From: Verrucomicrobiota bacterium
GTDB lineage: Bacteria; Verrucomicrobiota; Verrucomicrobiia; Methylacidiphilales; Verrucolacustridaceae
Assembly (NCBI GenBank): GCA_010028775.1
Contig: RHAF01000044.1
Span: forward strand, 1 to 10,289
Length of the DNA: 10,289 nt
Direction: 5' to 3'
The notes under the pieces were generated by a model. The model was not told where the DNA came from, searched no databases, and saw nothing but the letters and a program-made list of their open reading frames with translations. Shown in pieces: positions 1 to 7,860 of this stretch (positions are counted from its first letter, which is position 1; each line of letters starts with the position of its first letter). The translations under genes were made by a program, and so were the position numbers.

Positions 1-2235
1 CATCGTGATGATGCCTTTTCCACCCCGGGTCTGGCTGCGGTAATCATCAAACGAGGTTCGCTTACCCACGCCGTTGTCTCCCACCACCAGGAGGGTGGCC
101 TTGGGATCGACCACCGCGGCTCCGACCACCTTATCCTTTTTCTCCGGACGAATGCCGTACACACCCACGGTCGCGCGGCCCTGATCCCTCAGTTGATCCT
201 CATGAAAACGGAGGCTCATGCCCTCCGCCGTCACCAGGACGATCTCCTGTTTTCCGTTGGTCAGTGCACAACCGATCAACTCATCGCCCTGCTCGATCTT
301 GATGCCGATGATCCCACCCTTGCGGAAATTGGCATAATCGGAAAGGTTGGTCTTCTTCACGATTCCCGAAGAAGTAGCCATCACCAGGTGCTGCTTATCG
401 GTGAACTCCTGAACACAAATCAATGCGGCAATCTTTTCGCCGGGTTGCAGCGCGAGGATATTGGCGATGGACTTGCCCCGCGCCGTCCTGCCCATTTCCG
501 GAATCTCGTAGACTTTCTCCACATAGACCCGACCGGCGCTGGTGAAAAACATCAGGTAGTCGTGGGTGGTGGCGGAGAAGAGATGCTCAACGAAATCTGT
601 CTCCTCCTCGCCCCCTTTTTCCTCCTTGGATTTCATCCCAATGACCCCCTTGCCCCCGCGTTTCTGGGCCCGGTAGCTGTCGGCCGAGGTCCGCTTGATG
701 TATCCGGCGTGGGACAAGGTGATCAGCGTGCCCTCCTTGGCAATCAGGTCCTCCACGTCGATCTCGCCCTCGTCCTTGACGATCGACGTCCGGCGCTTGT
801 CGGCGTACTTCTCTTTGATCTCCAAAAGCTCCTTTTTGATGATCGCGTAGACTTTTTTCTCGCTGGCTAGGATGCTGCGGAGCTCCTCGATCTTCTGGAT
901 GACGGCGAGATACTCCTCCTCGATCTTTTCCCGCTCCAGGCCTGTAAGCTGGTAGAGGCGTAGTTCGAGAATGGCATCGGCCTGACGGTCGCTCAGCTTG
1001 TACTTGGCGATCAGCTTTTCCTTGGCTGCCTGGCGATCCTTGGCCGCCCGGATGATCTTGACGAAGTCGTCGAGGTGATCGAGGGCCTTCTTGTATCCCT
1101 CCAGGATGTGGGCCCGATCCTCGGCCACCTTGAGGTCGAACTTGGTCCGACGGATGACCACCTCGCGCCGGTGCTCGAGATAACAAAGCAACATCTCCCG
1201 CATCGGCAGAAGCTTTGGACGGCGACCGTCCAGGGCCAACATAATGACCCCGAAGCTGCTCTCCAATGACGTGTGCTTGTAAAGATTGTTGATCACCACC
1301 TTCGGAATGGCGTCCCGCTTGAGTTCCAGCACGATGCGGATGGATTCGTCCGATTCGTTGCGGGCGTCGCTAATCCCCTCCAGCTTCTTTTCCTCCACCA
1401 ATTCCGCCACCCGCTTGATCAGCTCCTCGGGATTGACGTTGTAGGGCACCTCGGTGATGACCAACTGGGACTTGCCAGACCGGCCATCCTCCACCGAAAC
1501 CTTGCCTCTCAGTTTAAGCGAGCCGCGCCCGGTCTTATAATAGGCTGCAATCGATTCCTTGCCGCAGATCAGCGCCCCGGTCGGAAAATCCGGGCCCGGC
1601 ATGATTTTCAGGATCTGTTCAACCGTAAGCTTGGGATTTTCAATCAGGGCGACGATCGCATCAATCGTCTCCCCCAAGTTGTGGGGCGGGATGTTGGTCG
1701 CCATGCCGACCGCAATCCCGGTGCCCCCGTTGACCACCAGATTGGGAAAGGCGGCCGGCAGAACCACGGGTTCCGTCAGACGCTCGTCGTAGGTCGGGAC
1801 GAAATCCACCGTGTCCCGATCCATGTCGTTCATCAGGGCGGCACCCAAGTGATGCAGGCGCGCCTCGGTGTAACGCATGGAGGCGGGTGGATCGCCGTCG
1901 ATGGAACCGAAGTTTCCGCGCCCCTCGATCAAGAGATGTCTCGTCCCCCACCACTGCCCCATTCCGACCAAGGTCGGGTAAATCGCCATATCCCCGTGCG
2001 GATGGAAATTACCCATCGTCTCTCCGACGATCTTGGCGCACTTGACAGGTTTGCGGTTCGGCTGCACCCCAAGGCCGTCCATGGCGTACAAAATCCGGCG
2101 CTGCGAAGGCTTCAACCCGTCCCGGGCATCCGGCAAGGCGCGGGAGATGATGACCGACATAGAGTAGTCCAGGAAGGACTTCTGCATCTCGTCGGCCACA
2201 TTGATGGGGACGATGTTCTCTTTGAGCAGGGCCAT
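1..2235 (-). CDS. gyrA: DNA gyrase subunit A (3' end beyond window)
   Basis: The breakage-reunion subunit of DNA gyrase pairs with GyrB to introduce negative supercoils using ATP. The frame is open for 745 codons from ATG at 2235 to the left edge; roughly the last 80-130 residues of a usual GyrA are missing. Visible marks: an N-terminal stretch typical of GyrA (NIVPINVADEMQKSFLDYSM), HPHGD at 78-82, the catalytic pair Arg121-Tyr122 in MRYTE, and the intercalating Ile174. The numbering matches E. coli through this region. A canonical GyrA box (QKRGGKG) lies at 524-530 and opens the C-terminal DNA-wrapping pinwheel. A charged linker (KSKEEKGGEEE) follows it, and a second, degenerate box (QTRGGKG) is at 735-741. 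The quinolone pocket carries Met83, Pro87 and Arg106 instead of E. coli Ser, Asp and Gln. ParC is an alternative, but the GyrA box and the adjacent gyrB argue against it. Confidence 0.97.
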   Translation of the reverse strand, partial: MALLKENIVPINVADEMQKSFLDYSMSVIISRALPDARDGLKPSQRRILYAMDGLGVQPNRKPVKCAKIVGETMGNFHPHGDMAIYPTLVGMGQWWGTRHLLIEGRGNFGSIDGDPPASMRYTEARLHHLGAALMNDMDRDTVDFVPTYDERLTEPVVLPAAFPNLVVNGGTGIAVGMATNIPPHNLGETIDAIVALIENPKLTVEQILKIMPGPDFPTGALICGKESIAAYYKTGRGSLKLRGKVSVEDGRSGKSQLVITEVPYNVNPEELIKRVAELVEEKKLEGISDARNESDESIRIVLELKRDAIPKVVINNLYKHTSLESSFGVIMLALDGRRPKLLPMREMLLCYLEHRREVVIRRTKFDLKVAEDRAHILEGYKKALDHLDDFVKIIRAAKDRQAAKEKLIAKYKLSDRQADAILELRLYQLTGLEREKIEEEYLAVIQKIEELRSILASEKKVYAIIKKELLEIKEKYADKRRTSIVKDEGEIDVEDLIAKEGTLITLSHAGYIKRTSADSYRAQKRGGKGVIGMKSKEEKGGEEETDFVEHLFSATTHDYLMFFTSAGRVYVEKVYEIPEMGRTARGKSIANILALQPGEKIAALICVQEFTDKQHLVMATSSGIVKKTNLSDYANFRKGGIIGIKIEQGDELIGCALTNGKQEIVLVTAEGMSLRFHEDQLRDQGRATVGVYGIRPEKKDKVVGAAVVDPKATLLVVGDNGVGKRTSFDDYRSQTRGGKGIITM

Positions 2236-2242
2236 GATCCGG

Positions 2243-2249
2243 TTACCTC
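2243..2249 (-). promoter_or_regulatory. Ribosome-binding site of gyrA
   Basis: The 17-bp gap between the gyrB stop and the gyrA ATG contains GAGGTAA on the minus strand, with GAGGT ending 9 nt before the ATG at 2235. It fixes the gyrA start, supports translation of gyrA from a gyrB-gyrA transcript, and shows that the organism uses Shine-Dalgarno signals. Confidence 0.75.
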
Positions 2250-2252
2250 GGT

Positions 2253-4745
2253 TTAAATGTCCAGGTTTCTGACGTTGAGGGCGTTTTCCTCAATGAAGAT
2301 CCGGCGCGGTTCCACTTCATCCCCCATCAGGGTGGTGAAGATCTCATCCGCCTTGGCCGCATCGACCAGATCCACCTTGAGAAGCTGGCGTTTTTCCGGA
2401 TCCATCGTGGTGGTAAAAAGTTCCTTGGCGTCCATTTCACCCAACCCCTTGAACCGGGTGATCTGCACGCCTTTTTTACCGACGTTCTTGACGGAGGTGA
2501 GAATCTCCGCGATTGAGAAAATGGGTGTTTTGGAAGGCTTGTCCCCTTCGCCCTCCACCAGTTCAAAGAGAGGTTTGTCCTGCGCCGAATAATGATCCAT
2601 GGCCAATCCCTTTTTGGCCAATCCCTGCAACGTCTTGGAAATGCTCGCCGCCTCGTAAATCTCGTAGATGTGGGCCTTGGGACGTCCTTTGCCCTCTTTG
2701 TCCTCAGACTCCTTTTCCTCCTCCTCGTCTTCCTCGTCCTCGATCCCCATCTTGTCACGGAACTTGGCCACTTCCTTGTCGTCCTTGAGAAACTCAAACT
2801 TCTCCTCCGTCTGCTCACGGACCTTGGCGATGTACTTGGGCAGTTCACCGCTCTTGGGATTCCGTGCCTCCAGATAATCCTCAAATTTGGCACCCCTGCG
2901 GGTCACAGCCCGCGAGAGTCTCTCCAATTCCTGCAGGGAGACCAGAATGTCCAGCAACTGGCTCTTGTTATAGGCCTTCTTGTCGGAGAGCCTCACCAGG
3001 GAAACCTCCTCCGTACCAAGTTCAATGAGGATCTTATCCAGTGTCTCGGTATCTTGGACATATTCCTCCCTCTTCTTCCGCTTGATAAGAAAGAGCGGGG
3101 GTTGGGCGACATAGATATATCCCTGGGCCACCAAGTCGGGCATCTTCCGATAGAAGAAAGTGAGGAGGAGTGTTCGGATGTGGGATCCGTCCACATCGGC
3201 GTCGGTCATGAGGATGATCTTGTGGTAGCGGAGCTTTTCCATGTCGAAACCGGCACCCGACTCCTCCTCTTTTTTCTCATTGGCGGTGCCGATCCCCGTG
3301 CCCACCGCGGTGATGATGGTCCGGATTTCATTGTTGTTTAAAACCTTGTCGATCGACGCCTTCTCCACATTGATCAATTTGCCGCGAATGGGAAGGATCG
3401 CCTGGGTGCGACGGTCCCGACCCTGCTTGGCCGAACCTCCTGCGGAGTCCCCCTCCACGATATACAATTCACACTGTTTGGGATCGCGCTCGGAGCAGTC
3501 AGCCAATTTGCCAGGCAAGCCGCCACCGCTGAAGGCACCCTTGCGGATCGTCTCCTTGGCCTTGCGCGCCGCCTCCCTGGCCCGTGCTGCCGTGAGGGCT
3601 TTTTCAAAAACCTTCTTACCGACCCCTGGGTTCTCCTCGAAAAACGTCAATAGGCCTTCGTACACACAACTCCCAACAATTCCCTCGATCTCCGCGTTCA
3701 CCAATTTGACCTTGGTCTGCGCGTTGAAACGCGGGTTGGGCAGTTTGACGCTCAACACGCAGATCAAACCCTCCCGGACGTCCTCACCGGTGATTTTGGG
3801 ATCCTTATCCTTGGCCAGACTCTTACCCGAGGCGTACTGGTTGATGGCGCGGGTCAGAGCGGAGCGGAACCCGGAAACGTGGGTCCCTCCGTCGGGGTTG
3901 GGGATGGAATTGGCAAACGGCAGGAGGGTTTCGTCATAACCGTCGTGGTACTGAATGACGCAATCCACAAAGACATCATCCTTCTTTTTTTCCACCACGA
4001 TGGGCTTAGGGTGAATTGGAGCCTTGGCCTTGACCATTTGCTTCACGAACTCCTCGATCCCATCCTTGTAGAAAAAGGTCTCCGTCTTTCCGTTCTTGTT
4101 CTCGTCCGTCAGGGTGATGGAGAGGCCCGGATTCAGGAAGGCCAGTTCCCGCATCCGCTTGGCCAGGAGATCAAACTTGAACTTGGTGGTGTCCTTGAAG
4201 ATTTCAGCATCCGGCTTAAAGGTGATCTTGGTTCCGGTCTTTTTGGATTTCCCCGTGACGCTCAGCTTGGAAGTTGTCTTCCCCTGGGCGAACTCCATGT
4301 GATAGAGCTTTCCGTCCCGGGAGATTTCGACCTCAAACCATTCCGAGAGGGCGTTGACGCACTTGGCGCCGACCCCGTGCAGGCCCCCGGAATACTTGTA
4401 AGCGCCCTGGTCAAACTTGCCGCCCGCGTGGAGATTGGTGAGCACCAGCTCGACGGCCGGCATCTTGAATTTCGGGTGCATGTCGACCGGGATGCCCCGC
4501 CCGTCGTCCGAGATGCTGATCGAGCCGTCAACATGGATGGTGACCTCAATGTGCTCGCAATGGCCGGCGAGATGCTCGTCCACCGAGTTGTCCAACACCT
4601 CAAAAACACAGTGATGCAGGCCACGCTCGTCCGGATCCCCGATGTACATGCCCGGCCTTTTCCGGACCGCATCCAACCCCTCCAGCTTGTCGATCTTGGA
4701 AGCGTCGTACTTGGACGTGACGACGTTCTTTTCCTTGGCTGCCAT
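2253..4745 (-). CDS. gyrB: DNA gyrase subunit B
   Basis: The ATPase subunit of DNA gyrase drives strand passage by GyrA. The 830-residue product has the full type IIA layout. The GHKL ATPase domain has Glu49 (general base), Asn53, DDGRGIP at 80-86 and the lid GLHGVGA at 121-127. The transducer contains QTK at 343-345. TOPRIM has EGDSAGG at 431-437 and DADVD at 515-519. The conserved tail includes RFKGLGEMD near 764-772. About 170 residues (roughly 561-735) separate TOPRIM from the tail, resembling the insert of Gram-negative gyrases, and include a very acidic tract at 669-685. GyrB residues of the quinolone pocket (EGD and RGK) look normal. I chose ATG at 4745. A TTG 21 bases upstream (4766) would add MFRYFQP, but neither start has a good ribosome-binding site. 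ParE is less likely given gyrA 17 bp downstream. Confidence 0.97.
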   Translation of the reverse strand: MAAKEKNVVTSKYDASKIDKLEGLDAVRKRPGMYIGDPDERGLHHCVFEVLDNSVDEHLAGHCEHIEVTIHVDGSISISDDGRGIPVDMHPKFKMPAVELVLTNLHAGGKFDQGAYKYSGGLHGVGAKCVNALSEWFEVEISRDGKLYHMEFAQGKTTSKLSVTGKSKKTGTKITFKPDAEIFKDTTKFKFDLLAKRMRELAFLNPGLSITLTDENKNGKTETFFYKDGIEEFVKQMVKAKAPIHPKPIVVEKKKDDVFVDCVIQYHDGYDETLLPFANSIPNPDGGTHVSGFRSALTRAINQYASGKSLAKDKDPKITGEDVREGLICVLSVKLPNPRFNAQTKVKLVNAEIEGIVGSCVYEGLLTFFEENPGVGKKVFEKALTAARAREAARKAKETIRKGAFSGGGLPGKLADCSERDPKQCELYIVEGDSAGGSAKQGRDRRTQAILPIRGKLINVEKASIDKVLNNNEIRTIITAVGTGIGTANEKKEEESGAGFDMEKLRYHKIILMTDADVDGSHIRTLLLTFFYRKMPDLVAQGYIYVAQPPLFLIKRKKREEYVQDTETLDKILIELGTEEVSLVRLSDKKAYNKSQLLDILVSLQELERLSRAVTRRGAKFEDYLEARNPKSGELPKYIAKVREQTEEKFEFLKDDKEVAKFRDKMGIEDEEDEEEEKESEDKEGKGRPKAHIYEIYEAASISKTLQGLAKKGLAMDHYSAQDKPLFELVEGEGDKPSKTPIFSIAEILTSVKNVGKKGVQITRFKGLGEMDAKELFTTTMDPEKRQLLKVDLVDAAKADEIFTTLMGDEVEPRRIFIEENALNVRNLDI

Positions 4746-4784
4746 CGGTTGAAAGTATCGAAACAAACCCGCTCGACAACCGAA

Positions 4785-4813
4785 AAAATACTTTTTACTT
4801 ATTTATAAGTAAA
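4785..4813 (-). promoter_or_regulatory. Possible sigma-70-type promoter for gyrBA
   Basis: The 78-bp gap between the permease stop and gyrB is strikingly AT-rich compared with the flanking genes. On the minus strand it offers TTTACT (4808-4813), a 17-nt spacer and TATTTT (4785-4790), about 40 nt before the gyrB ATG. Each hexamer matches the consensus at only four of six bases, so this is a position guess rather than a firm call. It would give gyrBA transcription independent of the upstream genes. Confidence 0.3.
4794..4813. repeat. 20-bp perfect palindrome upstream of gyrB
   Basis: The minus strand reads TTTACTTAT-AA-ATAAGTAAA, two exact 9-bp arms around a 2-bp centre. The half-site TTACTTA recurs at 4824-4830, overlapping the stop codon of the upstream gene. 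The palindrome covers the -35 and part of the spacer of the suggested promoter, so a dimeric regulator could bind here. It could instead be a weak hairpin at the end of the permease transcript, but the stem is nearly all A-T and the T-run (4783-4788) is separated from it, so it is a poor intrinsic terminator. Confidence 0.6.
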
Positions 4814-4823
4814 TGTCTGAAAG

Positions 4824-5894
4824 TTACTTACGGATTTTTTTAGGGCTTTCCCGAGGATTGATATCCAACCACTCCAGCAGCAGACGATAGGCCACCGCCA
4901 TCAGGGTTGCGCCGAAGAATATCCCAAGAAATCCGTAGGCCAAAAACCCCCCAATCACCCCCATGAAAATGATTCCGAAAGGAAGATTGGTCCCCCGGCT
5001 GATGAGATAGGGCTTGGTGAAATTATCAACCAATCCCACCACCCCGATTCCCCAGACGAGATTAAAAATCGCCCAACCCGTCTTTCCTTCCCCAAACAAC
5101 CAAAGAACCACCGGAAGCCAGACAATGGCGGTGGAAAGTTGCAGACTGGCGAAAAAGAATCCGGCAAAGCCCAACAAGATCACTTGGGGGACTCCGGCAA
5201 AAAAGAAACCCAACCCCATCAAACTCGCCTGCAGGGCCGCCGTTCCCAAAACTCCAAGCATCACGCTCCGGATGGTCCGCGCCGCAAGATCAAGCAATTC
5301 CCCTCCCTGGGGGCCAAAGAGCCTCCGCAATCCCGTTTCCGCCGCCCAGGTCAGCCTCTCCCCTCCGTGAAAAAGAAAGGCGCAAATGATTAGGGCGAAG
5401 GAAAACTCCAGCAATCCGACTCCGATTCTTCCCGCGGCGCTGCCAAGCCGGGTGGCGATCTGACGGATCAACGGATCCACATCGCGGTAGAATTTTTCCC
5501 GGTCCCGGGAAAGATTGTTCCACTGCTGGTACACCATTTTTCCAAAGGGGTATTCTTTCACCCATTCGGGCGCCGGGGGCACCTCCTCGCGTGAAAATTC
5601 CATCAGCTTCTGGGAGACCGGCCGAAGGGACTGGGCCGCCACGGCCACCCCATAGGTCACCGGTAGGAGACAAAATACGGCCACCAGGGCACTGGCCAGA
5701 ACCGAGGCCAGAACTCTTCGCTCTCCCACCCTGGCTAGAATCCACAGGAAAACCGGCCAGGTTGCCACCGTCAGGATCACCGCCCAGAGGAGCGGTCCAA
5801 AAAAGGGTCGCAAAATATTCACGCAGGCAAGAATCAGGAGGCCGATGGCCAATCCACCCGCCACTTTCTGAAAAACCGGATCCCGGGAAATCAC
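4824..5894 (-). CDS. AI-2E/PerM family (UPF0118) membrane transporter
   Basis: A 356-residue polytopic inner-membrane protein. Hydrophobic segments lie near residues 12-29, 33-52, 62-86, 155-177, 208-233, 235-262, 272-290 and 305-335. A hydrophilic stretch at about 90-150 fits the extramembrane domain typical of this family. The C-terminal signature is clear: VDNFTKPYLISRG at 289-301, then GGFLAYGFLGIFFGATLMAV at 315-334. Members include E. coli YdiK, PerM and TqsA; reported roles vary (AI-2 export, Na+/H+ antiport), so the substrate cannot be named from sequence. The start is GTG at 5894, with AGGGAG (5904-5909) ending 9 nt upstream. The C-terminus is basic (SPKKIRK). The gene follows der by 36 bp in the same direction and is probably co-transcribed with it; no functional link to der or gyrase is evident. 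Confidence 0.88.
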   Translation of the reverse strand: MISRDPVFQKVAGGLAIGLLILACVNILRPFFGPLLWAVILTVATWPVFLWILARVGERRVLASVLASALVAVFCLLPVTYGVAVAAQSLRPVSQKLMEFSREEVPPAPEWVKEYPFGKMVYQQWNNLSRDREKFYRDVDPLIRQIATRLGSAAGRIGVGLLEFSFALIICAFLFHGGERLTWAAETGLRRLFGPQGGELLDLAARTIRSVMLGVLGTAALQASLMGLGFFFAGVPQVILLGFAGFFFASLQLSTAIVWLPVVLWLFGEGKTGWAIFNLVWGIGVVGLVDNFTKPYLISRGTNLPFGIIFMGVIGGFLAYGFLGIFFGATLMAVAYRLLLEWLDINPRESPKKIRK

Positions 5895-5903
5895 TGTCCG
5901 ATT

Positions 5904-5926
5904 CTCCCTGCCCCGGGCTTCGAGGC
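5904..5926 (-). promoter_or_regulatory. Ribosome-binding site and small hairpin before the permease gene
   Basis: In the 36-bp gap after der the minus strand has AGGGAG (5904-5909), 9 nt before the GTG start at 5894. Just before it GCCTCG and CGGGGC can pair (5910-5926, one G-T pair, 5-nt loop AAGCC). No T-run follows, so it is not an intrinsic terminator. It may be chance. Confidence 0.4.
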
Positions 5927-5930
5927 AACC

Positions 5931-7286
5931 CTACTTCTTCTCCCTGCCCCTCCATCTCCACCGCAAAGGACAGCCGCCCAACTGAAAGTGTTCACGGACC
6001 CGGTTGCTGAGATAACGTTCGTAAGCCTCCGACATCAGGGCAGGACTGTTGACGAATCCCATCAGGGTCGGCAGGGGCCCCTCGACCTGCGTGGCATAGT
6101 AGACCCGGAGTTTTTTACCCGCTTTCACCGGGGTGCTCCTTGCCTCGGTGGCGCGCAGAAGAAGCCGGTTCAGTTCCCCCGTCCCGATTTTCAACGAACG
6201 TGCCCGAAGCATCACCGTCACAGCCTCATTCAGATCCTCAAGTCCGGTTTTTTTGAGTGAACTCAGAAAAACCACCGGCACATCGGGGAGAAAAAACAGC
6301 CCGCGGCGCAACGCATCCTCGTACTCCCTGCGAAAGCCAGCCCCCCGCGTTTTTTCCCCGCCCTTGGAGGCCAGATCCCATTTGGTCACCGCAACCACAC
6401 AGGGTCGTTGCGCCTTCTGGATTAGGCCGGCAATTTTTTTCTCCACCAGCCCGACTCCCTGCACCGCGTCGACCGCCAGGACGGCCAGGTGGCAACGGTC
6501 GATTGCATGGGCAGTTCGCCCTCCCATGATTTTTTCCAAAGGATCCTCCACCCGCCGCTTTTGCCTTAATCCTGCGGTGTCGATGAACAAAACCTCCTTG
6601 TCTCCGATCCGGGCGGGAACGTCGACCGCATCGCGGGTCGTTCCCGCCAGGGGCGCCACCATTGTCCGGTCCACCCCGACCCAAGCGTTCACCAATGAGG
6701 ACTTCCCGGCATTCGGTCGGCCCACCACGGCGATCCGGGTTCGGTCATCCTTGGCCCGATCCATCCGCGGCCAATCCCCGCTAATCTGCTCCATCAAATC
6801 CCCCACGCCGAGCCCATGTTCGGCGGAGACCTGTAGCCCCGAACCGAATCCTAGCTTTTGAAATTCCCCGCTCCTTGCCCCTTGGTTTCCCGGATCCATT
6901 TTATTGATCACCAGCGTCACCCGCTGTCCCGCGCGTCTGAGTTTTTTAGCCACCTCGGCATCCAGAACGTTCAACCCGTCACGACCATCCACCACCAGCA
7001 ACACCCGCTGGGCCGAGGCAATGGCGAGTTCCGCCTCGCGCTCCACCGCCTCCTGCAAGCCACTCCCGTCCTCCAGTCCCAATCCACCCGTATCGATCAG
7101 GACAAAGGGCCGCCCCTCCCACTCGGCATCCGCCACCAGGCGGTCCCGGGTCACCCCGGGACGGTCAAACACCAATGCGATTTTTCTACCGCAAATCCGG
7201 TTGAAGAGGGCACTCTTTCCAACGTTGGGTCTTCCCACAATGGCCACCACCGGCCGGGCGGATTCATCCTTGGCCGGGTTCGCCAT
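5931..7286 (-). CDS. der: Ribosome-assembly GTPase Der (EngA)
   Basis: Essential double GTPase that binds the 50S subunit during late assembly. The 451-residue product has two tandem G domains and a C-terminal KH-like domain, the diagnostic Der architecture. Domain 1 has GRPNVGKS at 18-25, a G2 threonine in GVTRDR, DTGG at 65-68 and NKMD at 128-131. Domain 2 has GRPNAGKS at 189-196, AGTTRD, DTAG at 236-239 and TKWD at 301-304, where most homologues have NKWD. The KH-like region (about 360-451) contains the typical KLRVYYATQVEGPLPT and ends in a basic, Trp-rich tail. I start at ATG 7286, which leaves a normal short lead before the first G domain and overlaps pgsA by 23 bp. A TTG at 7334 would add 16 residues but is less likely. 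Neither start has a strong ribosome-binding site, so coupling to pgsA translation is plausible. Confidence 0.97.
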   Translation of the reverse strand: MANPAKDESARPVVAIVGRPNVGKSALFNRICGRKIALVFDRPGVTRDRLVADAEWEGRPFVLIDTGGLGLEDGSGLQEAVEREAELAIASAQRVLLVVDGRDGLNVLDAEVAKKLRRAGQRVTLVINKMDPGNQGARSGEFQKLGFGSGLQVSAEHGLGVGDLMEQISGDWPRMDRAKDDRTRIAVVGRPNAGKSSLVNAWVGVDRTMVAPLAGTTRDAVDVPARIGDKEVLFIDTAGLRQKRRVEDPLEKIMGGRTAHAIDRCHLAVLAVDAVQGVGLVEKKIAGLIQKAQRPCVVAVTKWDLASKGGEKTRGAGFRREYEDALRRGLFFLPDVPVVFLSSLKKTGLEDLNEAVTVMLRARSLKIGTGELNRLLLRATEARSTPVKAGKKLRVYYATQVEGPLPTLMGFVNSPALMSEAYERYLSNRVREHFQLGGCPLRWRWRGREKK

Positions 7287-7860
7287 AGGTGCTCGAGTGT
7301 AAAAGTTTCCAACCTTGGAGGACGTAAACCCCAAGGGATACCAAAGTCACTCCCCCCGCCACCCAGATGAACGGCTGAATCCAGGGTTCACCAGGGAAAA
7401 GAAGGCCGAGCAGGATGGCCGCGATTTGAAAGAAGGTCGAAGCCTTGCCCGTCCAATGAGGCCGGATGAAGTGGTAATGATGGACGAGGGTTCCAACCAA
7501 CAGGGTGCCGGCGACTAAAATCAAATCCCGGCTTACCACCAGAAGTGGAAACCAGAGGGGAAGACGACCCTTCCCGGCCACGCCGATCGTTCCCAACAAA
7601 ACCGCCGCCGTGACCAACAAAAGCTTATCCGCCACCGGATCCAAAATCCTTCCCAAGGTGCTTCGTTGGTTGAAATGGCGCGCGATCCAGCCGTCGATTC
7701 CGTCCGAAAAAGCCGCCACCGCAAAAAGAGCGACCGCGGCGTAATACCAACCATTTCCGGTATACCCTTCGGCATGACTTTCCTGATGGTACAACAACGC
7801 CCCGGCAAAAAGCGGCACCAGCAGGATCCGCAACAAGGTGATGCTGGTGGCAAATGTCAC
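7264..7860 (-). CDS. pgsA: CDP-alcohol phosphatidyltransferase, probably phosphatidylglycerophosphate synthase
   Basis: Integral membrane enzyme of phospholipid synthesis. It probably transfers a phosphatidyl group from CDP-diacylglycerol to glycerol-3-phosphate, the committed step to phosphatidylglycerol. The 198-residue length is usual for PgsA. The CDP-alcohol phosphotransferase motif is complete: Asp53, Asp56-Gly57, Ala60-Arg61, Gly70, Asp74 and Asp78. Features typical of the PgsA branch are the opening SITLLRILLVP, SRD at 110-112 and TGKASTFFQ at 137-145. Hydrophobic helices surround the motif. The GTG start at 7860 overlaps the gltX stop as GTGA, and GGGAG (7868-7872) inside the end of gltX sits 7 nt upstream, so translational coupling is likely. 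Other enzymes of the superfamily share the motif, so the glycerol-phosphate substrate is inferred. Confidence 0.85.
   Translation of the reverse strand: MTFATSITLLRILLVPLFAGALLYHQESHAEGYTGNGWYYAAVALFAVAAFSDGIDGWIARHFNQRSTLGRILDPVADKLLLVTAAVLLGTIGVAGKGRLPLWFPLLVVSRDLILVAGTLLVGTLVHHYHFIRPHWTGKASTFFQIAAILLGLLFPGEPWIQPFIWVAGGVTLVSLGVYVLQGWKLLHSSTYGEPGQG

Noticed and set aside
1273..2256. Long plus-strand open frame (327 codons) opposite gyrA
   Set aside because: It lies wholly against the confirmed gyrA frame, its protein resembles nothing I recognise, and GC-rich codon bias routinely leaves such antisense frames open.
4746..4766. Seven-residue N-terminal extension of GyrB from an upstream TTG
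   Set aside because: The ATG at 4745 gives a normal N-terminus and the TTG has no well-spaced ribosome-binding site; neither start is proven.
3879..4808. Plus-strand open frame (309 codons) opposite the start of gyrB
   Set aside because: Shadow of the gyrB frame; no domain or recognisable motif, and it would have to run through the gyrB promoter region.
4783..4813. Intrinsic terminator after the permease gene
   Set aside because: The palindrome is nearly all A-T and the T-run does not follow the stem directly, so it would be a very weak terminator.
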